Below, piece after piece: positions 1 through 7,252 of a DNA stretch of 7,252 nt. The DNA comes from Verrucomicrobiota bacterium (GTDB taxonomy: Bacteria > Verrucomicrobiota > Kiritimatiellia > UBA8416 > JAIOPI01), in assembly GCA_027620105.1 (NCBI GenBank), contig JAQCIA010000094.1, positions 1 to 7,252 of the forward strand, in the 5' to 3' direction. A program made the position numbers and the translations under genes. A model generated the notes under the pieces. It searched no databases and had not been told where the DNA came from. It worked only from the letters and a program-made list of their open reading frames with translations. Within the stretch, counting starts at the first letter, position 1. Every line of letters begins with the position of its first letter.

Positions 1-480
1 CCCTTCAGCCTCGCCGGAGAAGTTCAGCAACCGCTCAAAACCCTTGCTCGCGGCCAGCCGATTGACGGCATCCGCCATCTGGCGCACCTGGGTGTTGAGC
101 GTCGCCGGATCGACATCCGTCGGCACCCGGGCGAGTTCGTCGCTCGTTTCCTTCAGCAGGCCCTGGATCTGGTGCACACGTGACATCACCTTGGTGACAT
201 CACCTTCCTCGATGTCGGACTGCAACGCTTGAATCGCTCCGGCCGCCGCCGATGCCTTCGTCTTCGCGTTCTGAGAGCGCAGTGAGGCATTCTTGGCGTC
301 AACCCCCACGAGCGACAGCTTGTTCTGCATGGCCGCGAGGCGCCCGAAGAACGAGGCATCACTTTCCGTATCCTGCACGGTGCCCATCAGGAGCGCGATC
401 TGTGAAACCACATCCACCGAGGCCATACTCTGCAGCGTAGACTCAATGCGCACATTCGACTGTGGATCGAAGCTGGTCAG
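1..480 (-). other. Charged coiled-coil-like segment after the TN-rich repeats, running off the window
   Basis: About 160 residues in which Thr-Asn steps vanish and Lys, Glu, Asp, Arg, Gln and Ala become common, for example SLRSQNAKTKASAAAGAIQA, LQSDIEEGDVTKVMSRVHQI and LLKETSDELARV. A short break with prolines and Asp (VPTDVDPATL, near 120-90) is followed by another amphipathic helix, QVRQMADAVNRLAASKGFERLL. The pattern fits a conventional coiled coil at the base of the stalk, perhaps close to an oligomerisation or anchoring region beyond base 1. No transmembrane stretch is visible yet. Confidence 0.6.
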
Positions 481-3400
481 ATCAACCCCGGCCAGCCCCT
501 CCAGGGACGCACTCAATGCGCGCAGTGAATTGTCGATGACGGTAATGTCCCCCCAATCGGCCGTGGCGAAGGTGTTCGTCAACACACCGACACCTTCCAC
601 GGTCGTGATCAGGGTATCAATCTGTGCCCCGAGGCCAACCAGCGCGCCAATGTCGCCAAGACTGTTCGTCACGACCGCCATATCGCGTTGCAGCGTCCGG
701 ATGTCACTCCAGTCGGCACCGTACAATTGATTCGTCAGCACACTCAACTGCACTTGCATATTGGTCAGATCCCCAACCCCACCCAGCCCGTTCGTCAGAC
801 CCTGCAGCGCGGCCAGCGCCGTGTCTAGCGCGGCCAGATCAGTCACGAGCCCATGGACATTCGTCTGAATATCGGTGATGTCGGTCCAATCCAGTGCATT
901 GGTCAGCCCGGCGATGGCATCCACAATCTCGCCAACCTGCGTGCCCAGGTTGGTGACACTAGCGAGCGCAGGCAGCGAATTGGACAACCCGTTGAGCGCC
1001 AGAATCACGCCATCCAACTCGTCCAGACCGGCCAGGGTATTGGTGACGGTGCGCATGTCGCTCTGCAGCTCCACGATGTCCGCCCAGTTCACCGCCGTGA
1101 GATTGGACGACAGGGTGTCCACGACAACCCCCAGGTTCGTGACCGTCGACAGATCCAGACCGGCGAGCAGGTTGCTGATACTCACAAGGGTGCTCTGCAT
1201 CCCCGGCAACAGGTTGATCTGCGCCGTGGCCAGGGAGCTGGTCACACTCACCACGTCGCCATACATCTTGGCGAAGTTCACTCCCACCACAGCGCCGGCA
1301 ATGGCATTGAGCTGCGTGCTGAAACTGCCCAGCTGCGCCAGATCGGCCGTGGCGTTGGTGAGGCCGTTGATCGCCGTGAGCAGCGCCGGCAGGTCATTCA
1401 GGCCGGCCAGCACGTTGGTTGTGTACTGCAGATCACTGCGGACCGCCAGAATGTCGTTCCAGTCGATCTGGTTCACCTGCGTCAGGATATTCTTGACGTC
1501 ATTCGTCAACCCGCGGAAGTCGACACCCACGACCGCTGCCGCGATCTGGCCAACCTGCCCGGGCATGTTTGTCAGCACCGTGAGTTGCTGAATCGAATTC
1601 GTCAGCTGGGCGATGGAGTTGGAAATCGCGCCAATATCCCTCAGCGCCGTCAACTGGTTCGTGATGATCATCACGTTGGTCTTGATGAAGAGCACGTCGG
1701 CCCAGTTCAGGCCCTGCAGCGCGTTCGTGATGTCGGCCACATCGGCGCCCACATTCGTAATGCCCGAAAGCTGCGCGATGGCGTTGGTCAGGTTCTGCAG
1801 ATCCCGTGCCACATCCGCCAGGTTCTCCAGCGTCTGGATGTTCGTGTAGGTCTGCATGCTCAGCGCCTGGATGTTGGTGATGACGCCCCAGTCAAACTGC
1901 GCCAGCCGATTGGTCACGGTGCCCACATCACGCGACACCCCGACCAGCTGATTGCTCAGCAGGTTGAGCTGATTCGGCACGCTGCTCAACAGCGACAACC
2001 GGTTGGTCGCGTAGCCCAGATCCGACGCCATGCGCCCGAGGTTGGCCGCCTGCAGGTTCGTGTACAGGGCATGGACCTGGTTGGTCATATTGCCAATGCC
2101 ACCGATCGCAGCCAGCGAATTGCTAATCCCATTGAGGGACTCCGCCAGCGCATCGAGGCCGTTCAGGGCGGACAGGCTGCCGGTGGCACTCGAAATATCT
2201 GCCGCCATCTGCGCGAAGTTGATGGGCAACAGCGCGTTGGTCAGCAGGCTCATGGACCCCGACAGGTTGGTCACGGCGCTGATCTGGGATAGCGAATTGC
2301 TCAACTGACCAATCTGATTGGCCAGGGCATCCAACCCAGCCACCCCCGCCAGGGTGTTGGCGATATTGGTGATGTTCTGGGACATGGACTGGAAGTTGAT
2401 CGGCAGCAGATTTGTCCCCAGTGCCGCGATGGTCGGTGCAATGTTGGTCAGAGCCGAAATCTGCGCCAGCGAATTGCTGAGCGAACGGATCTGATCCGAG
2501 ATTTCCGCCAGGCCCGTCAAGGCGGACAAGCGGTTTGTCGTGTCAATCACCCCCGCCTGAATGCGGGCAAAGTCGATGTTGTGCAGCGACTGCGTGACCC
2601 GATCGAGATCAAAGACCATGCCGTCCATCGCAAACATGGCATTGGTCATGCGCGTTACGTTGCTGTCGATGGCCATGACCGTGCCCCAGTCGGCATTCCA
2701 GAACGAGTTCGTCAGGCGATCCACACCGCGGCCGATCGCAGCAATGTCGCCGGCGCTCACGCCCGCCAGTGCGTTGGTCAACTGAAAAACCAGATCCGAA
2801 ATATTGGTGACGGACGCCAGCGAGTTGGTCAACCGTGCGATATCGTCGGCAATTTCGTCCAGTACGGTCAGTGTCGCCAGCCCGTTCGTCAGGAAGCCGA
2901 CCTGTTCCTGGATGTACGCAAAATCCACGGCCGTGTTGGTGGTCAGTGTCGCCAGGTTCGAGGACAGACCCGAGATCAGCGGCAGCAACTCGTTCGTGAT
3001 CGCGGCGGAAGCCACCGACATGTTGATCAGCTGCGACTCGATGGATTCGAGCTTGTTGCTGAAATCGCCCAACTGCACCGGCAGGTCATAAAGGTCGCCG
3101 GAGACAATGCGCATCACGATGCTGTCGCTGCTACCCTGTGGATCGCTGACGGTCACGCGATAACGCCCGAGGCCCCAGTTTGCAATATACGGCGCCTCAT
3201 ACAAACCACCGACGCCGCCCACTTCGTTCAGCGTGAACGGCCCCGGGGAGCCGCCGCCGTCCAGCGGCACCACTGCCATCTGCGCCGTGGCATAGCCGGC
3301 TTTGGACTTGAACAACATGGAGTTGGTGGATCCCGCCGCCACCGCTTCCGGACGGGACAGGATGCGCGCCAGCGTTTGCAGCCCGATCGTGGTGATGACA

Positions 3401-6400
3401 TTGGTCAGCTGATCGACCTTCGGCCCCAGGACGCTGATCACTTCATTCGTCAGCACCTTCACGTCGCCACGGACTTCGCCGAGCAGATTCGTGGTGATGC
3501 GCGCCAGGTCCGTCAGGTTTGAGAAGCCGCTGCTGGTGGTCCCCTGCAACGCTTGCACGCGGTCAATCAGGTCGGCCACGTTGGTCAGCACATTGCCGAC
3601 GCTCTCGAGAATGTTCGTGCCGATCGCGTTCTTCAAATCATCAATGGCCCCGCCAAATTCGTCGCTGAGCGGAATCGTCAGGGTGAAGGTAAGCCCCGAG
3701 GAATAGACGGAACCGGAGTAGATGATTTCCACCTTCGCGAAGAAGACCGCGCCGCGGGGCTGACCCGATGCATCCCAGTACACCCAGAACACGCCACCGC
3801 TCGACGGGGTGGCGCTCTCGATAACGTCGATCGTGTTGCCGCTGGCGTCGTAGATCTTCACGGCACAGCTGGTAGGCTGTTCCAGGATCACACCGCCGCG
3901 CTCCATCCATGCGTTGATGGTGAAGTTCGTGCTGTTGGCGTCATAAGAGAAGTTCGCCAGCACGTGGTATTCCTCGGTGATCTGCGACCGCACCATCACC
4001 ACGCGCTGTGTCCAGGCGCGCGGGCCGGGCACGGAGATCGCCGTGTTTTCCGAGGACCAGAAAAGGATCGAGCGGTCGAAGAAGCCTTCGCGATAGATTT
4101 CGGTGTTGAACGAGCCCCACGGGTAGTCGTTCACCAACCGGTTCGGCGGAATCGCGGAGGCGTCGGACTGGCCCCATCCGGAACTGTCGACGACCGACAG
4201 GCGGTCCAGACGACCCGTGGGCGAGTTGAGGGCGTTGCCACTCACCACGTCATACACGTCCCACACGATTGAATAGTAGTAGATCGGGAACTCAGCGGAA
4301 TCGTCGAACGGCCCGGTGTCTGTGGGCGCAAATTCCTGGGTGTAGAGCGCCTCCTGCACCCGGATCGCGGCCGCATCCACGCGGGCATTGGGAACGGTCC
4401 AGTCATACGTCGAAATTGACCAGGAGCCTTCGACGTCGCCCGGGTTGAAGGGCTTGTTGTTGTTCGGTATCGGTGCGGCGTTAACCTTCGTCCAGTCGTC
4501 GCGGTTCTCGTTGATCGAGTAGTACAGATCGACAAAGGGCACGGAGCCGCGCGTCCGCCAACGCACCAGCGTATTCGGCTTCATGGCGTAGATATCGAAC
4601 GGGCCGGGTGGATTCAGAATCTCGAATTTGCCGACGATGCTGAATTCACCGGAGTCGTCCTCGACCGTACTCAGCGTGTTGTGCTTGACGACAATCTTCC
4701 CCTTGCCCGGGTTATCCGGAACCTCCCAGGAGAAACTGAAGACGTTGTTGGTCTCATCAAAGGCCACGGCGCCCACCGAAAGCGGTGCGTTCGTAGCATC
4801 ATAGGGGGACAGCACGAGGTACACGGTGAAATCGTTGGGCATGAAGCCGCCGCGGCTCCACTGCAACTGGCGCGTGCTGCCGACCTCCCAGAAATCGCCC
4901 GCGGAGGGTGAGATCACCTGGATCGTGGCCACGCTGACAATACGGAACACACTCGATGTGCTGGTGTGGATGCCGTCCGTAATCTCAATGCGCACGTTGT
5001 CCGACACGGCCGCCAGTGGCGGAAAGGCCCAGTTGTAGATGCGATTCGTCGCCGCGAGATCCGTGGCAATCTGCACCGGCGCCTCAGCCTCTTTGACATA
5101 GCGGATCGTGAAGGGTGTCGGGGTATCATTCGCCGCCACCCACTGGATCAAGTTGGTCGGATCCGTGGAAGCATAGATGTCCGCCCCGGAGGGCCGGTTG
5201 ATCTTGATACCGCGCACGTAGAAGGGCGCGGAGTCGCCGGAGAGACCGGGAACCGAGCGCGAGGCCACGCGCACCACGGCATTGGAGGACGGCGTGCGCT
5301 GGAAATCGATCGCCCAGCTCAGGCTGTTGGTGCCATTCTGCGAAACCACATTGGCGGCAATCGGGCGCGGGTCAAACGTCACGCCGCCATCGGCCGAGTA
5401 GAGCAGGTCCACGCGGTTGCCGCCGGAGGCAGAGTCCCACGTGATGGTCTGCGTGGTGCCCATGTCCCAGCGCGAGCTGCCAAGCGGCGACAGCACGCGA
5501 ATGCCCAGCAACGTGAAAATGTCCGAATCCGCGAAGTACTGGGTGTCGAACGCACCGGCGGGCGAGCTCACAACATCGAACCGCAGGCGCGCACTCGTGG
5601 AGGGGCCCAGCCCGAGCGGCACAACCCAGTTCGCCGTGAAGGCGTCCACCGCGGCTCCGGAGACGATCGTGTTCGTGAAGGTGCCCGGCGCGCCGCCCGC
5701 CAGTGAAAGCAGGATGTTGGCCGTGGCGCCGTTGGCGATACCCGCCACCGCCCAGCTGATTTCGTTCGTCCCCGGCGCCCAGACGGCACCGGCCGACGGC
5801 GTGTCGAACTTCACGCCGCGCAGCACGAAATCTTCGGACACACCGGAATAGGGGGTGCCTGACGGACCAGACTCGACCATGATGCGGCCACTCTGCGAGG
5901 GCCGCCGGCTGGGTTCGACGATCCAGCTGAAGGTATTGGCGATGCCATCCACGAACGAGAAAGACCCGTTCAGCGGATTGTCGCGATCGAAGCTGAAGCC
6001 GTCCTCGGCATAGTAAATCTGCGCGCGGAAATCGGCGTCGAACGTGGCCGCGATCACGAACGTGATCGGGTTGGTCGTGCCGATCGTGTACAGGCCGCCC
6101 TGCTGCGGGGCCGCCACGCGAATACCGCGCACCGGAAACTCCGAGTTGCTCAGGTCGAAGACGTTCGTGAACGGTGCTGGTGCATCCGCGATGATCCGCA
6201 CGAGCCCGCGCAGCGTCGGGTTGGTGGGCGTGAATAGTGACTGGCGCGTGCCCAGGATCGGACCGGACTCAACCAACTGCCAGGTCGCGCCGCCGTTCTC
6301 CGAGAACTGCACCGTGCCCAAGGAACCGACGTCGTTTTCATCCCATTGGATAGGCCCCTCGACCCGAACCTCCATGGAATCCGTCGCCAGATCCGGGAAG

Positions 6401-7251
6401 GACACGCGCAGACCGGCAATCTTGAAATCGTACGTGGAGATGTCGAACAAGTTCGTCGGATCCGATGCGTCCTCGATGCGGACGCGCGCCAGTTTGGTCG
6501 GAAACGGCGCCACCACCCAGGAATACACGTTGGTAACCACAAACAAGTCGCTGTTCACGTTCGGCACGTTGTTGCTAATCGTCGTGAATGTCAGACCCCC
6601 GTCAACCGAGTAAGACAGGTTCACGAAGCCGCTGGCGCCGCCGCTGGTCCAGGTGATGTTGTTGGTCGTGTTCTGCAGCCAGAGTTCGGTGAAGTCCTGG
6701 TTTTCCTGCCCAACCGGGCTCACCAGTTCAACCGCGGCGATGCTGAACAGGTCCGACAGGCCGATCGCTCGGGGATCGCTGTTGGACTGCAAGCGCAGGC
6801 GGGCGCCGCCGGTGGGCGCATTGGTGGGCGTCCAGGCGTAGGTGTTCAGGCCGGAAATGTTCGGCACCGCGTCGTCAATCAGACTCCAAGGGCCGCCCGG
6901 CTGGGCCTGCACCTCCAGCCGCACCGTCGGGCCCATGCCCGCCGAGACCCACTGCACGTCGAAGGCCGCGTCCTTCTTCACACCCTGGGCAGGCTGCGGC
7001 CCCGTGAAGACGCCACCCGCGAGCACAAAAGTTTCGTCCGACACGTCGCCGTGCCGCGTGGGGTTCGGGGCCGGATTGGTCACGCAGAGCCGCCCGGCTT
7101 CGGAGACGAACTTCGGGTTGTTGAAGGGCGTCACCCAGGCAAAGCTGTTCGTCACGTCATTACCCGTGACAACCGTGGTGATGCGCGCCTGGCCGCCGGT
7201 GAAGACGCCGTCCGGCGAGAATTCCAGATGGCCGGCGAAAGCGTTGGATGA
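1..7251 (-). CDS. Giant modular repeat protein, internal fragment (Ig-like array plus TN-rich helical repeats), 5' and 3' ends outside the window
   Basis: The minus-strand frame with codons 7251-7249 down to 3-1 has no stop over 2417 codons, and its translation is protein-like throughout. Order by residue: Ig-like modules 1-993, a distinct beta-rich region 994-1195, helical stretch 1196-1298, small beta domain 1299-1385, TN-rich helical repeats 1386-2257, charged coiled coil 2258-2417. Only two cysteines are present (codons near 7086 and 3867), I see no transmembrane helix and no recognisable catalytic residues. Asn, Thr, Ser and Gly are abundant. These traits fit an exported surface or matrix structural protein. 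Signal peptide, start codon, ribosome binding site and any C-terminal anchor or sorting signal lie outside the window. Codons TTA, CTA and TCA are scarce, which leaves long antisense frames open on the plus strand. The biological role is unknown; adhesion or cell-surface scaffolding is inferred from architecture alone. The frame is very secure, the function is not. Confidence 0.93.
481..3096 (-). repeat. TN-rich helical repeat region (about 872 residues) with periodic [DN][WF]xx[IM] landmarks
   Basis: Protein-level repeats of helical character: hydrophobics spaced 3-4 with Thr-Asn or Ser-Asn between them (LTNSLASV, QLTNALAG, LSNSLAQI, VLTNQL, VVTNSL). I count about 40 TN dipeptides, and no cysteine. 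A second landmark, Asp/Asn then Trp/Phe then two residues then Ile/Met/Val/Leu, recurs 14 times, with two Leu variants. The first base of the aromatic codon is at 2922, 2688, 2571, 2394, 2217, 1890, 1704, 1518, 1461, 1275, 1086, 888, 711 and 555; the Leu variants are at 2040 and 1152. Spacings are mostly 59-62 residues, with shorter ones of 19-22 and 39-41 that suggest a subunit of about 20. Eight of the nine tryptophans sit in this motif. Many copies read DWxDI or NWADI, like a helix N-cap box. Likely a helical bundle or stalk. No known family recognised. Confidence 0.7.
2050..2580 (-). repeat. Three gapless tandem units of 177 bp (59 residues)
   Basis: Units 2580-2404, 2403-2227 and 2226-2050 align without gaps. 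Each has [IN]xF near its start (NIDF, PINF, PINF), a GLxxL/I step at about position 23 (GLAEI, GLDAL, GLDAL), SNSL at about position 35, and a TN-containing hydrophobic tail. The 11-mer agcgaattgct (plus-strand reading, encoding SNSL on the minus strand) is identical at 2114, 2291 and 2468, exactly 177 bp apart. A fourth, more diverged unit starts near 2049 with Leu at the aromatic position. This shows the region grew by in-frame tandem duplication. These copies are more alike than the Ig-like modules are, though they have diverged well beyond identity. Confidence 0.75.
3097..3357 (-). other. Small beta-like domain inserted between two helical regions
   Basis: About 87 residues rich in Gly, Pro, Val and Tyr, between two strongly helical stretches. 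Visible strands are NSMLFKSKAGYATAQMAVV, a loop LDGGGSPGPFTLNEVGG, then LYEAPYIANWGLGRYRVTVS and DSIVMRIVSG. The sequence 'GRYRVTVSDPQGSSDS' followed by a closing hydrophobic strand resembles the last hairpin of a bacterial Ig-like or carboxypeptidase-regulatory-type domain. Family not identified. The insert may mark a bend or a lateral binding site on the stalk. Confidence 0.5.
3358..3666 (-). other. First helical segment (about 103 residues), TN-containing
   Basis: The composition changes abruptly from beta-like to helix-like. Hydrophobic residues fall in 3-4 spacing with no cysteine or tryptophan, for example IDDLKNAIGTNILESVGNVL followed by VADLIDRVQAL and later LARITTNLLGEV and VKVLTNEVISVL. 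It contains five Thr-Asn steps, so it already uses the composition of the long downstream helical region and is probably part of the same stalk. The small beta domain at 3357-3097 then interrupts it. A short GTTSSG linker near 3540 divides the segment in two. Confidence 0.55.
3667..4272 (-). other. Unassigned, probably beta-rich domain between the Ig-like array and the helical part
   Basis: About 202 residues that do not repeat the Ig-like signature. The first half is aromatic and polar (motifs SGWGQSD, NDYPWGSF, REGFFDRSILFW). The second half reads as alternating beta strands: VVMVRSQITEEYHVLANFSY, then NAWMERGGVILEQ, SCAVKIYDASG, GGVFWVYWDASG and AVFFAKVEIIYSG, ending in TFTLTIPL. The 'IYDASGNTI' and 'WDASGQPRGAVFFAKVEI' pieces resemble an Ig-like sandwich of another type. 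It may therefore be two subdomains, with a break near 4000. It holds one of the two cysteines of the fragment. I do not recognise a family. Its position just before the first helices suggests a junction or transition domain from rod to stalk. Confidence 0.5.
4273..7251 (-). repeat. Array of about 9.5 diverged Ig-like (Kre9/Knh-type) beta-sandwich modules
   Basis: Protein-level repeat inside the giant gene. Approximate module limits: partial 7251-7021, then 7020-6739, 6738-6421, 6420-6130, 6129-5821, 5820-5509, 5508-5215, 5214-4933, 4932-4636 and 4635-4273. Most begin with a 'GIxVxxP' strand (GIRVAAP, GIRVLSP, IQVISP), then a glycine or threonine turn, an 'IxW' strand (NITW, ISW, TITW, LQW), a strand ending in 'YSxDGGxTF' or a relative (YSVDGGLTF, YSADGGVTF, SENGGATW), a 'SxxWxV' strand (YSWVV, FSWIV, FSWEVP), and a closing 'ARVRV' plus 'SxxFxVRG' strand that runs into the next module. 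This is the pattern of the Ser-Thr-rich/Kre9-Knh1-like domains common in large bacterial secreted proteins. Modules are diverged from each other, so the duplications look old. The last module is longest (about 121 residues). Role inferred: extracellular rod or spacer, possibly ligand or glycan binding. Confidence 0.85.
5215..5508 (-). other. Best-conserved Ig-like module of the array
   Basis: This 98-residue module shows the family signature most clearly and is the best query for a domain search. In order it carries GIRVLSP, the turn WDMGTTQ, TITWDS, the strand and loop LLYSADGGVTF, a NGTNSLSW strand, VVRVASRS, and the closing GDSAPFYVRG that opens the next module. The 'SxDGGxTF' hairpin is typical of this bacterial beta-sandwich family; in other bacterial proteins the same hairpin also occurs in sialidase-type Asp-box repeats. 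An Asp-box propeller is unlikely here because the spacing is about 100 residues and the rest of the module looks like an Ig/FN3-type sandwich. Confidence 0.75.
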
Positions 7252-7252
7252 C

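Noticed and set aside
1501..1560. Possible transmembrane helix at the AAAVVGV stretch, and the similar AGAVVGV near 1290
   Set aside because: The hydrophobic run is shorter than ten residues and is flanked by Gln, Asp and Asn. It belongs to the repeat pattern before the [DN]F landmark.
853..2292. A 479-codon plus-strand open frame, rich in His, Arg and Gln with apparent repeats
   Set aside because: It is the exact codon-register complement of the TN-rich helical repeats. Its repeats mirror theirs, its composition (many His/Arg/Gln) is that of complemented Leu/Asn/Thr codons, and it gives no recognisable fold.
2101..2480. CRISPR-like array from the repeated 11-mer every 177 bp
   Set aside because: The shared word is too short, the spacing is a multiple of three, and the intervening sequence is coding and itself similar between units. 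It is a coding tandem repeat.
481..3096. Phage tail tape-measure protein, because of helical repeats with periodic Trp/Phe
   Set aside because: Tape-measure proteins lack a long N-terminal Ig-like array and usually have hydrophobic transmembrane stretches. None is seen here, and the aromatic spacing of about 60 is unlike the short spacing typical of them. Not fully excluded for the helical part alone.
3641..6542. Short minus-strand frames (3641-3910, 3941-4177, 4242-4535, 4914-5129, 5568-5789, 6150-6542)
   Set aside because: They are in other minus frames than the open giant frame. They read as Arg/Pro/Ser-rich low-information peptides and lie wholly inside it.
2581..7251. Other long plus-strand frames (2581-3522, 3553-4272, 4966-5706, 6346-7251)
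   Set aside because: Same antisense register as the real gene. The opposite strand gives clear Ig-like and helical protein with family motifs, and these do not.

Overview
The whole window is the inside of one very large protein-coding gene on the minus strand. The reading frame whose codons run from base 7251 down to base 1 stays open for 2417 codons. It has no stop, and neither the start codon nor the terminator is inside the window, so both ends of the protein are missing. There is no intergenic space, RNA gene, promoter, ribosome binding site or mobile element to annotate. The plus-strand open frames are shadows of this gene.

Layout of the encoded protein, N to C (residues numbered from base 7251). 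Residues 1-993 (7251-4273) are about nine and a half diverged beta-sandwich modules of 94-121 residues, each with the signature 'V-x-SP...G...G-T-x-x-I-x-W...YS-x-DGG-x-TF...W-x-V-P...RVRV'. This resembles the bacterial Kre9/Knh-type (Ser-Thr-rich, Ig/FN3-like) extracellular repeats. Residues 994-1195 (4272-3667) are a different, probably beta-rich region. Residues 1196-1298 (3666-3358) are a first helical stretch, and residues 1299-1385 (3357-3097) a small beta-like domain inserted between helical parts. Residues 1386-2257 (3096-481) are a very long helical region full of Thr-Asn (about 40 TN dipeptides by hand count), punctuated by an Asp/Asn-Trp/Phe-x-x-Ile/Met landmark, most often 59-62 residues apart. 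Residues 2258-2417 (480-1) are a more charged Ala/Lys/Gln/Glu-rich coiled-coil-like segment that runs off the window.

Only two cysteines occur in 2417 residues, and I see no catalytic motif and no transmembrane segment. The best reading is a giant, modular, exported structural or adhesive protein: an Ig-like rod, then a helical stalk or bundle. The host is probably a GC-rich environmental bacterium. The architecture would fit the PVC group (Verrucomicrobiota, Kiritimatiellota, Omnitrophota), but that is a weak inference from style, not a marker. The most unusual element is the TN-rich helical repeat region, which I cannot assign to a named family.
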